A DNA stretch of 64,000 nt, taken from Eledone cirrhosa (Eukaryota > Mollusca > Cephalopoda > Octopoda > Eledonidae). Made by a program: the position numbers and the translations under genes. Below the pieces are notes generated by a model. It saw nothing but the letters and a program-made list of their open reading frames with translations. It was not told where the DNA came from and made no database searches. The stretch lies in the NCBI GenBank assembly GCA_964016885.1, contig OZ024741.1, positions 27,183,384 to 27,247,383 on the forward strand. Direction: 5' to 3'. Shown one piece after another: positions 40,072 through 49,600 of the stretch. How positions within the stretch are numbered: the stretch's first letter is position 1; each line of letters opens with the position of its first letter.

Positions 40072-40150
40072 TCAAATATATTTTATTATACATATTTCAG
40101 AGGTACTGAGCTATTTCATCAGTACGTCCTCATCAGATAAAATAAATTGA
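40072..40150 (-). ncRNA. Hammerhead-ribozyme-like motif (type I)
   Basis: Read on the minus strand: CTGATGA (plus 40130-40136), an 11-bp stem II with one C-C mismatch (GGACGTACTGA / TCAGTACCTCT, loop TGAAATAGC), then GAAA (plus 40095-40098). A short stem III follows (AT / AT, loop ATGT), then A at the expected cleavage position (an AUA triplet, allowed by the NUH rule). Stem I is 8 bp (TATTTTAT / ATAAAATA) and, beyond an internal loop, TCAA pairs with TTGA. All conserved core positions of a hammerhead are present. Such motifs with very short stem III are known in Penelope-like elements and metazoan retrozymes. No such element's protein is visible here. Activity is untested. Confidence 0.55.
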
Positions 40151-40540
40151 TGTCTGACATACCTCAACTGTGCTGATGGTTCAATTCCAGTCTTGGCAGT
40201 GATTAGTTATGACAAAACTCAATATTTATATATGATAAGTTGTAACATGACAAACTACATATAACTGAGAGGGTACGTAGGAGAACGTGTAGAAAAAATA
40301 TAATAAGTATATATAAAGACAAGTAAAAAATATAAACATATAACTACATAACTGTTAAAAATTTAAATAATTAAATATGTAAATATCCGTATTAGAGAAG
40401 GCGCAAATGAGAGAGGGAGAGAGAGCTAAATAGAGGAGAGAAGGAAAAAGATAGAGAAATGATACTAAAAACAATGATACTAAAAACAAACTTTATTCAT
40501 TGATAAATCAATGAACCCTGTTAAACTTTTGGTTATATAT
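40151..40540. other. Unclassified DNA
   Basis: AT-rich, with a GAGAGAGGGAGAGAG stretch near 40410-40450 and a two-copy ATGATACTAAAAACAA at 40458-40490. A tRNA-like B box (GGTTCAATTCC) at 40179-40189 might be a decayed SINE, but no A box is evident. Confidence 0.5.
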
Positions 40541-41000
40541 CATCATCATCATCATCATCATCGTTTAACGTCCATCTTCCATGCTAGCATGGGATTGGAC
40601 GGGAATTTTCCCACTTGAGGCAAGATTGGTTGTCTTGCTCAGGACTGTCTGGCAGGTGTTCTACGGATGGATGCCCTTCCTAACACCAACCACGTTTACA
40701 GTGTGGACTGGGAGGTTTTTACCGTGTTACCTACACGGCCACATTACAGCGTGGATTGTGTGTTTTTTTGTCGTGACACCAACGCGACCTCATTTATTTC
40801 GGACTGGATGTTGTGGTACCAACATAACTTTACATCGAAAGGGGTGGTGTGGATGGGGTGAGGGTAGTGGGACGGCGGTGTATTTTTGTTAAGAGGTGCC
40901 TACTGACTGTAGGTTTCGCTTTGTACTTAGGCAAGGCGGGTCTTCTGTATTACTGTGTAGCGCCTAAGATCTCGGTCCAGTGACATTGTCTGGGAGAGCA
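40541..41000 (-). mobile_element. LINE A1 3' end, 5'-truncated
   Basis: Complete A1 3'UTR on the minus strand, from ATC repeats through CTAACACCAACCACG (complement of the conserved phrase) and TTTCGGACTGGATG to the start of the C-terminal coding region (41000 side: CTCGGTCCAGTGACATTGTC). Closely resembles 24889-25390. A stop-rich stub, not coding. Confidence 0.8.
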
Positions 41001-41011
41001 TATATATATAT

Positions 41012-41114
41012 AGGAAAAGCTTTGGCCATTTTGACAGCTAGGTCTGAATTCTGAGTTTAGACCTAGCTGTCGAAATGGCCAAAGCTCAGCCGTTGGGGTC
41101 CTGACCCTTTTCCT
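41012..41114. repeat. Hairpin with 28-bp arms
   Basis: Arm 41018-41045 (AGCTTTGGCCATTTTGACAG CTAGGTCT) pairs with 41059-41086 with one mismatch, around a 13-nt loop. The outer AGGAAAAG (41012) pairs with CTTTTCCT (41107). TA tracts flank both sides. A foldback or MITE-like unit. Confidence 0.75.
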
Positions 41115-41124
41115 ATATATATAT

Positions 41125-41285
41125 AAATCAGGATGGAATCAGTTTGAAACTGGTTAGACCATTACTCAACAGAGTACTCGATACTTGGGGTAGTAGGGTG
41201 TGGTTATATTATTAAGAGTCAGGACCCGACGGCAGAGCTCTTGCTGTTTCAACAGCCAGATCCAGTTATGACAACATTCTTAGAT
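41125..41285 (+). repeat. Dispersed repeat D1
   Basis: Contains AACAGAGTACTCGATACTTG, GGGTAGTAGGGTGTGG and TCAGGACCCGACGGCAGAGC. The last is an inverted, diverged echo of AGCTCAGCCGTTGGGGTCCT next to the preceding hairpin. Same family as 38235. Confidence 0.5.
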
Positions 41286-42055
41286 GAGAGTCTGGTTTTG
41301 CTTAATTAACAAGTCTGATGAACAGATTAGGGCTGGAGATGGGTTTACAACACTACTATGGATCTTGAGCCACCCATCTGAGAAACATTCATAACTGAGC
41401 CGAATCAATAAAAACCCCAATGTGAAACCTCGTCTTGTTCTTTCACATGTCTTGCCAGCATAGATCTGCTAGATTTGGAAAACTGACGGTATATGCAACT
41501 GTACACACTTTAACCCTTTAGCATTCACATTACTCTATAAATACTATTATATTTTCATGGTAAATGCTTTATCTAACATAATTATCTCACATAATATCGA
41601 ATCTATGAGATTTTGAAAGTATTTATTTTGAGAACAATACCTTAACATCAGTTTGAGTGACCAGTTACAGCCAGTTTCAACAGAAAGAGGTAGGGAATTC
41701 TGGCCGGTTTTGGCCGGTTAAGACCCGTGTCAAGTAAGGGCCTTTCCTGCTGAAGAAATGCAATAGTTCAATTGCATAATGTCTGCTGGTATTATGCAAT
41801 TTTCTGTATACTGCAGTTTTAATAACTGTTGTAGGCGGAATAGTGCATAGAATCAGAATCCTTCCAGAAGTTGGATATGTGAGGTATGTTTACCAAAACA
41901 CTGACATAGTACTCACTGAATAACTGTAATGTGTGCACTCTGTACCTTAGGATGAGGTTTCAAAACTGCAAGGTTATTATCTCATTGAGTGAATGGGTCA
42001 TGGCTGGAGGTCACTGAAATAACTTTGGTGACTTTCATAAACAGTGTGTGTATAT
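41286..42055. other. Unclassified DNA, partly an old dispersed repeat
   Basis: 41511-41710 starts AACCCTTTAGCATTCACATT and ends in GGCCGGTTTTGGCCGG. I suspect a dispersed cephalopod repeat from its wording but cannot name it. The rest shows no gene. Confidence 0.4.
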
Positions 42056-42487
42056 ATATCAAATTATAAAATAAGAAGAAATAATAGATATAGATATATA
42101 CCTATTTTTTCTTCAAAGTCCCAACTGTACAGTTTCGCTGGTCCATATGCAACAATTGCACATTATAGATGTACAATATTGTTGTGAGGCACACCAGCTT
42201 CTAGATATAAGATGGTGTTTAAAAACACCATGTTATTTATTCATTCTGACGATTCAAGAAACCACTGGTAAATGAAATAATTGTCTTATGTTGTTTATTA
42301 CATAACTAATAAGCTCTGTAGCCTACATAGAGCACTCTTTTTTCCTGTACCTTTCCAACGGAAATACTTCATTCAGACATATATATATATATAAAATTAT
42401 AAATGAGAGGAAATAATAGACAAAAATATACCTATATTTTTCTTCAAAGTCCTGACTGCAGTTTCGCCAAATTGTCTTGCAGCAATC

Positions 42488-42495
<8 letters not shown>
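42056..42495. repeat. Two copies of a ~105-bp dispersed repeat with spacer
   Basis: 42056-42160 and 42385-42490 share AAATAATAGA, ATATACCTAT, TTTTCTTCAAAGTCC and CAGTTTCGC. The complement contains GCGAAAC followed by a small hairpin and GTC (second copy), which resembles the GAAA side of a hammerhead, but no CTGATGA is found nearby. The spacer (42161-42384) is unclassified. Confidence 0.55.
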
Positions 42496-42526
<31 letters not shown>

Positions 42527-42591
42527 AATAAATATTTCGTTTCTGAATTTGTTTAGCGAGATTCTTTATCTGAAAACGTGTGTTGAAACCG

Positions 42592-42842
42592 ATATTGTTA
42601 TACTTTGGGAGGGTCATGTTGCCAATAAGAAACACACGCACCAGTTGCTTTCACTCCAATTTATTATAAATTAAATTATAAATTTAAAATATATGAACAA
42701 CCGTCCGGTTGTGGAACCAACCAGCCAACCGAAAATTTATAAATTTTTGAATTTATAATTTAATTTATAATAAATTGGAGTGAAAGCAACTGGTGCGTGT
42801 GTTTCTTATTGGCAACATGACCCTCCCAAAGTATAACAATAT
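42592..42842. repeat. Palindrome with perfect 93-bp arms
   Basis: 42592-42684 is the exact reverse complement of 42750-42842 (outer end ATATTGTTATACTTTGGGAG; inner end ...TTAAATTATAAATT). The 65-bp centre is unique (AACCGTCCGGTTGTGG, with a small internal CCGTCCGG symmetry). The left arm has a diverged relative at 45133-45210, so the arm sequence is a dispersed repeat end. Confidence 0.9.
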
Positions 42843-42874
42843 ATATAAATATATATAAATATATATATATATAT

Positions 42875-43010
42875 ATAAAGTGTGTTGTGTTAGGAAGGGC
42901 ATACCATAGTTAAAGTTATGGCAATAATATGGAAGTTATGAGCTAGAAATGGTTCACTGAGTCATCTTGTTGTCACGACAACTCATCCTTGTGCCAGTAT
43001 ATGGCAAATA
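42875..43010 (+). mobile_element. Diverged LINE-tail/SINE fragment
   Basis: Starts GTGTGTTGTGTTAGGAAGGG C, the conserved phrase of the LINE tails, then TCACGACAACTCATCCTTGTGCC instead of the usual tail. No GAT end. Confidence 0.45.
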
Positions 43011-43166
43011 TATGATTATCATGAGGAGGAGGTTACACACATCTGTGAATTTAGGAAATATCTTTATAGAGTGTATATCAATATGTCTTTGTGTTTCTCT
43101 GCAGGAGAGTGAGTGAGTGTGTATTTTGCATGTTCAGGCACGTCCATGCGTCAGTGTGTACCACGT

Positions 43167-43207
<41 letters not shown>

Positions 43208-43328
43208 CATGTGTGTGTATCCATGTGTGTGTATGTATGTATATTTTTAACCCTTTATTACTCAACATGAGACATTGAAAGTGAATGGTCAAGTTGGTGA
43301 TTCATAGTACACTGAAAACTTTCCTACT
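43011..43328. other. Unclassified DNA with GT/TA tract
   Basis: TA run at 43178-43204 flanked by GTGTGTGTAT steps. No gene. Confidence 0.6.
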
Positions 43329-43329
43329 G

Positions 43330-43377
43330 TTTACCACCACCAGCACCTCTACTATTGCCATCACCACCACCACCACC

Positions 43378-43423
<46 letters not shown>

Positions 43424-43432
43424 TCAGTACTA
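43330..43432. repeat. ACC/ACT trinucleotide tract
   Basis: CACCACCACC run followed by about 12 ACT units, then CAGTACTACTC. Confidence 0.9.
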
Positions 43433-43599
43433 CTCATACTTATAAGTAAAAGGAACCTCTGATAGTTTCAATAATCAATATCCTAGTTGTTTGATCAACT
43501 GAATTGTCTATCTAAACTATAATAAAGAAAGGAGTGCGGGACTGCGTCTAGAATATATCTTTTTACCATTTGTAAAATAAGTTGGATTACTTTGAATAA

Positions 43600-43795
43600 A
43601 TAATTGTTTCTACTGTTGGCACAAGGCCAGCAATTATCCCAGTCTATTACTGGTACTTTATTTTATCGACCCCATAAGGATGAAAGGCAAAGTTAACCTC
43701 GACGGGATTTGAACTCAGACTATAAAGGGCTGTAAATTTTTGCTGCAAAGCATGGCATCCAATCCTCTACCAATACTGCCAATCCACCGTGTAAT
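43600..43795 (-). mobile_element. tRNA-derived SINE (24305 family), near complete
   Basis: Minus strand order: head (AGGATTGGATGCCATGC region), B box GAGTTCAAATCCCG, CTTTGCCTTTCATCCTTATG, AAAGTACCAGTAATAGACTG, GATAATTGCTGGCCTTGTGC, AACAATTATT end. The best full copy of this family in the window with 24305. Confidence 0.75.
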
Positions 43796-44295
43796 GAATG
43801 AATATTACATAATTTATGGGCTAAATTTCGTGGCTGTTGATTAAATATATTTTATAGCTTATTTAAAGATCTTTAAAATTCACTTCTTTAAAATTTTCAA
43901 ATGTCAACACTTCCGGTTAGCAGCCGTTATATTATAACACTTATAAAAATATTGCATATATTTCCATCACTAATTTTCTCCTAATGCAGTTTATATATAA
44001 TATCGTCTTTTTTTAAATGTATCATGGATTACTTTACTGATTACAGAAGACAGTGTAACATAGACTTTGTTCAATTTCTGTGTATATGTCAATTATGATT
44101 TTATTTGATGTATCATATCTACATGCATATATATTTGTGTATAATATCAATATACACACTACACATGCTAGCAGAAAACCACCCGTAGTTCTGCTAGTTC
44201 CTTTAATTATTGTGTTAAGTGGCTGAGTATATCACAGCTGTATGTAGCTTTATATAGTACTGAGACAAGTATGTGTAACACAGAGTGTGACAAAG
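43796..44295. other. AT-rich unclassified DNA
   Basis: No ORF or element end recognised. Confidence 0.55.
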
Positions 44296-44299
44296 CTGA

Positions 44300-44875
44300 C
44301 CCATTGAATTGACTGTGTAGGTGTCACAACAAAAAGTACTGAGCCCACACTGTAAAGTGGTTATGTAGGTGACATGACAAAAAGTACCCAGTCTATACTG
44401 TAAAGTGGTCATGTAGTTGTCACAACAAAAAGTACCGAGCCCACACTGTAAAGTGGTCACGTAGGTGTCATGACAAAAAGTACTGAGCCCACACTGTAAA
44501 GTGGTCATATAGGTGTCACAACAAAAAGTACCCAGTCTATACTGTAAAGTGGTCATGTAGGTGACATGACAAAAAGTATCCAGTCTTCACTGTAAAGTGG
44601 TTATGTAGGTGTCACGACAAAACACACCCAATCTACACTATAAGGTGGTCATGAAAGTATCACAACAAAAAGTACCCAGCCCACACTGCAAGGTGGTTGG
44701 CATTAGGAAGGGCAGCCGGCTGTGTAAACTAAGCCAAAATCGGCCCAGTGTGAGAAAGACATGGTCATCTGATCTGGCTTGTCTCACAACGGGACAACTT
44801 GTCTAACCCATGTTAGAGTGGAAAATAGATGTTAAACAGTGATGATGATGATGATGATGACGTGAATCATCATGC
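44300..44875 (+). mobile_element. LINE A-type 3'UTR with expanded ~48-bp repeat
   Basis: Eight or so consecutive ~48-bp units (AAAAAGTACCGAGCCCACACTG-type with TAAAGTGGTCATGTAGGTGTC) precede GGTTGGCATTAGGAAGGGC, the TCTAACCCATGTTAGAGTGG motif and a GAT tail (44837-44860). In the intact LINE the equivalent unit occurs about twice. No coding sequence attached. Confidence 0.8.
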
Positions 44876-45655
44876 AACTTCAGCCAAAATAGATAGATTC
44901 TCAGATATGTCGTTGCTCATTATATTGCCTCAATCCCTGACACCAATACTAGTGTCTCAAGCTATGACAACTAAATAGGAGAACTCTTGACAAATTTTAG
45001 TTTCCAAAATACTAAAGGAAACACTTTCATATGAGGCATGATGGCTGCAGCTTGCAAACCTCACCTTCTTCTTGCTCACAATGTCAGAAATAGAAGGAAG
45101 TCTATAATATATATCTATAAGAGTCTTATATTTGGGCAGGGTCATGTTATCCTAATATTGCCAAAAATAGTAAAACACACTCACTGCTTGGCTTGGTTTT
45201 CACTTCAGTATATTTTTATATTTTTATAAATAATTTAGTTGGCAATCAATGTTGATCATTGATTGACCACCAGTTAAAATTATAAATATAATTTCTCAAA
45301 GTTCTTTCATCACTCATTTTTCTGTGACACCTTCAGTAATTATCACAGTGTTTCCTCCCATTGTGTTTCTATGTTATGTATCCTCTAGCTTAGCTTATAT
45401 TTTGAGCTCAACAAAGCAAGGATATATATCCTCCATTGAATTGCTTTTATTGTTTAATCAGCAGTAGCCATCTTGTCTTTTAACACTATTGCTATATTGA
45501 TCATATGGAATGTATCTCATAAATAAAACAGCATTTATGTGGCTTTCTATGTTGAAAACCTGAAAGACTCATGGGACACACATTATATCATATAAACCAT
45601 TGTTTAACAAAGAGGTTTCCACAAAAAAGTTCTCATGTTCTTGTGAGTAAATGTC
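44876..45655. other. Unclassified DNA
   Basis: No gene seen. Includes the palindrome-arm relative at 45133-45210 (TTTGGGCAGGGTCATGTTAT, ATTGCCAAAAATAGTAAAAC, ACTCACTGCTTGG), which parallels 42606-42660. The remainder is AT-rich. Confidence 0.5.
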
Positions 45656-45679
45656 TTTTAATATAATGTATTGTATATT

Positions 45680-45965
45680 CTTGTTGTATATATATGATGC
45701 ATATATATGTTGTATATATATGATGTATATATATATGTTGTATATATATGATGCATATATATATGTTGTATATATATGATGCATATATATGTTGTATATA
45801 TATGATGCATATATATGTTGTATATATATGATGCATATATATGTTGTATATATATGATGCATATATATGTTGTATATATATATATGTTGTATATTCATAT
45901 TGTATATATATGTTGTACATATATGTTGTATATATATGTTGTATATGTTGTATATTCATGTTGTA
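45680..45965. repeat. 24-bp TATATATGATGCATATATATGTTG-type repeat
   Basis: About ten copies of a unit alternating TATATATGATGCATATATAT and GTTG, degenerating on the right to TATATTCATGTTG. Tyr/Ile/His-rich frames on the minus strand are artefacts. Confidence 0.92.
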
Positions 45966-46049
45966 TATAAGTCACTAATGCTAGATAAACAGCATCACCT
46001 TTATGTTTATAATATTTTAGCTTCATTATATAATATATAAATCACAATG

Positions 46050-46172
46050 GGCATAAAATGATGATGTTGGTGATGGTGATGATGATGATGATGATGATGG
46101 TGGTGACAAGCATGATGATGATAATGATGATGATGGTGGTGAGGATGAAGATGGTGGTGATGAAGATGCATG
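46050..46172. repeat. GAT/GGT trinucleotide tract
   Basis: GATGATGATG with GGTGGTGA interruptions, ending GAAGATGCATGTG. It may include the decayed tail of an element to its left. Confidence 0.85.
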
Positions 46173-46199
46173 TGTGTGTGTGTGTCTCAAAGGCAATGA

Positions 46200-46690
46200 C
46201 TGAGTCATGACTAACACAAATCAATACGAGACAATAGCTATAGAGGTAGTTAGAGTAAGAGACAAAATCATCAAGCTTAGAATAGCTATAGGAAATAGAC
46301 TGGTGACAATTACATCTACCTAGGCCCTGCAGGCAGGACTAAGTAAAGACTAAAAGGACAGTTCCTATGAGGAACCTTTACAGACAACTTCAGGTACTGA
46401 TAAAAGAGACCTCATCATCCTAGCAAGTGACTTCAATGGACATGTGGGACAGTACTGGGATGGTTTCACTGGAGTTCACAGCAGCTATGGTTATGGCTCA
46501 AGAAATGATGAGAGACTGAGACTCCTGGAATTCTGTGATGTGAATGAACTAACAATTTGCAACACAAATTTCAAGAAACCGGCCAGCCATGTGATCTCAT
46601 ATCAATCAAGTGAACACACAAGCCAAATTGATTATTTACTCATAAGACAAGATAAACAGACTGTAATAAACACTAAGACTTTCCCTGTTA
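46200..46690 (+). pseudogene. LINE A-type endonuclease fragment, source of the satellite
   Basis: Plus-strand remnant of the endonuclease: DKIIKLRIA, the SAYAPQSG region broken by TAG (near 46321), LILASDFNGHVGQYWDG (Gly before Asp replaced by Ser), GYGSRNDERLRLLEFCD, NTNFKKPASHVISYQSSEHT, SQIDYLLIRQDKQTVINTKT. Aligned to residues about 105-250 of the intact ORF it ends at the equivalent of VVNTKSLP. From 46636 its last 52 bp are repeated tandemly for the rest of the window. The catalytic Glu region and final His are missing. Confidence 0.85.
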
Positions 46691-49600
46691 CTCATAAGAC
46701 AACAAGATAAACAGACTGTAATAAACACTAAGACCTCCCCTGTTACTCATAAGACAAGATAAACAGACTGTAATAAACACTAAGACCTTCCCTGTTACTC
46801 ATAAGACAACAAGATAAACAGACTGTAATAAACACTAAGACCTCCCCTGTTACTCATAAGACAAGATAAACAGACTGTAATAAACACTAAGACCTTCCCT
46901 GTTACTCATAAGACAAGATAAACAGACTGTAATAAACACTAAGACCTCCCCTGTTACTCATAAGACAAGATAAACAGACTGTAATAAACACTAAGACCTT
47001 CCCTGTTACTCATAAGACAAGATAAACAGACTGTAATAAACACTAAGACCTCCCCTGTTACTCATAAGACAAGATAAACAGACTGTAATAAACACTAAGA
47101 CCTTCCCTGTTACTCATAAGACAAGATAAACAGACTGTAATAAACACTAAGACCTTCCCTGTTACTCATAAGACAAGATAAACAGACTGTAATAAACACT
47201 AAGACCTTCCCTGTTACTCATAAGACAACAAGATAAACAGACTGTAATAAACACTAAGACCTTCCCTGTTACTCATAAGACAAGATAAACAGACTGTAAT
47301 AAACACTAAGACCTTCCCTGTTACTCATAAGACAACAAGATAAACAGACTGTAATAAACACTAAGACCTTCCCTGTTACTCATAAGACAAGATAAACAGA
47401 CTGTAATAAACACTAAGACCTTCCCTGTTACTCATAAGACAACAAGATAAACAGACTGTAATAAACACTAAGACCTTCCCTGTTACTCATAAGACAACAA
47501 GATAAACAGACTGTAATAAACACTAAGACCTTCCCTGTTACTCATAAGACAACAAGATAAACAGACTGTAATAAACACTAAGACCTTCCCTGTTACTCAT
47601 AAGACAAGATAAACAGACTGTAATAAACACTAAGACCTCCCCTGTTACTCATAAGACAAGATAAACAGACTGTAATAAACACTAAGACCTTCCCTGTTAC
47701 TCATAAGACAACAAGATAAACAGACTGTAATAAACACTAAGACCTTCCCTGTTACTCATAAGACAACAAGATAAACAGACTGTAATAAACACTAAGACCT
47801 TCCCTGTTACTCATAAGACAAGATAAGCAGACTGTAATAAACACTAAGACCTTCCCTGTTACTCATAAGACAACAAGATAAACAGACTGTAATAAACACT
47901 AAGACCTTCCCTGTTACTCATAAGACAACAAGATAAACAGACTGTAATAAACACTAAGACCTCCCCTGTTACTCATAAGACAACAAGATAAACAGACTGT
48001 AATAAACACTAAGACCTTCCCTGTTACTCATAAGACAACAAGATAAACAGACTGTAATAAACACTAAGACCTCCCCTGTTACTCATAAGACAACAAGATA
48101 AACAGACTGTAATAAACACTAAGACCTTCCCTGTTACTCATAAGACAACAAGATAAACAGACTGTAATAAACACTAAGACCTCCCCTGTTACTCATAAGA
48201 CAACAAGATAAACAGACTGTAATAAACACTAAGACCTCCCCTGTTACTCATAAGACAACAAGATAAACAGACTGTAATAAACACTAAGATCTCCCCTGTT
48301 ACTCATAAGACAACAAGATAAACAGACTGTAATAAACACTAAGACCTTCCCTGTTACTCATAAGACAACAAGATAAACAGACTGTAATAAACACTAAGAC
48401 CTCCCCTGTTACTCATAAGACAACAAGATAAACAGACTGTAATAAACACTAAGACCTCCCCTGTTACTCATAAGACAACAAGATAAATAGACTGTAATAA
48501 ACACTAAGACCTTCCCTGTTACTCATAAGACAAGATAAACAGACTGTAATAAACACTAAGACCTCCCCTGTTACTCATAAGACAACAAGATAAACAGACT
48601 GTAATAAACACTAAGACCTTCCCTGTTACTCATAAGACAACAAGATAAACAGACTGTAATAAACACTAAGACCTCCCCTGTTACTCATAAGACAACAAGA
48701 TAAACAGACTGTAATAAACACTAAGACCTTCCCTGTTACTCATAAGACAACAAGATAAACAGACTGTAATAAACACTAAGACCTCCCCTGTTACTCATAA
48801 GACAACAAGATAAACAGACTGTAATAAACACTAAGACCTCCCCTGTTACTCATAAGACAACAAGATAAACAGACTGTAATAAACACTAAGACCTCCCCTG
48901 TTACTCATAAGACAACAAGATAAACAGACTGTAATAAACACTAAGACCTCCCCTGTTACTCATAAGACAAGATAAACAGACTGTAATAAACACTAAGACC
49001 TTCCCTGTTACTCATAAGACAACAAGATAAACAGACTGTAATAAACACTAAGACCTTCCCTGTTACTCATAAGACAAGATAAACAGACTGTAATAAACAC
49101 TAAGACCTTCCCTGTTACTCATAAGACAAGATAAACAGACTGTAATAAACACTAAGACCTCCCCTGTTACTCATAAGACAAGATAAACAGACTGTAATAA
49201 ACACTAAGACCTTCCCTGTTACTCATAAGACAACAAGATAAACAGACTGTAATAAACACTAAGACCTCCCCTGTTACTCATAAGACAACAAGATAAACAG
49301 ACTGTAATAAACACTAAGACCTTCCCTGTTACTCATAAGACAAGATAAACAGACTGCAATAAACACTAAGACCTCCCCTGTTACTCATAAGACAACAAGA
49401 TAAACAGACTGTAATAAACACTAAGACCTTCCCTGTTACTCATAAGACAACAAGATAAACAGACTGTAATAAACACTAAGACCTCCCCTGTTACTCATAA
49501 GACAACAAGATAAACAGACTGTAATAAACACTAAGACCTTCCCTGTTACTCATAAGACAAGATAAACAGACTGTAATAAACACTAAGACCTCCCCTGTTA

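Noticed and set aside
42056..42495. Hammerhead halves (GCGAAAC plus mini-hairpin and GTC on the minus strand)
   Set aside because: No CTGATGA-type strand within reach in either copy, so the fold cannot be completed.
45569..45959. Minus-strand Tyr/Ile/His-rich ORFs of about 109 codons
   Set aside because: Entirely within the 24-bp TATATATGATGCATATATATGTTG-type repeat.
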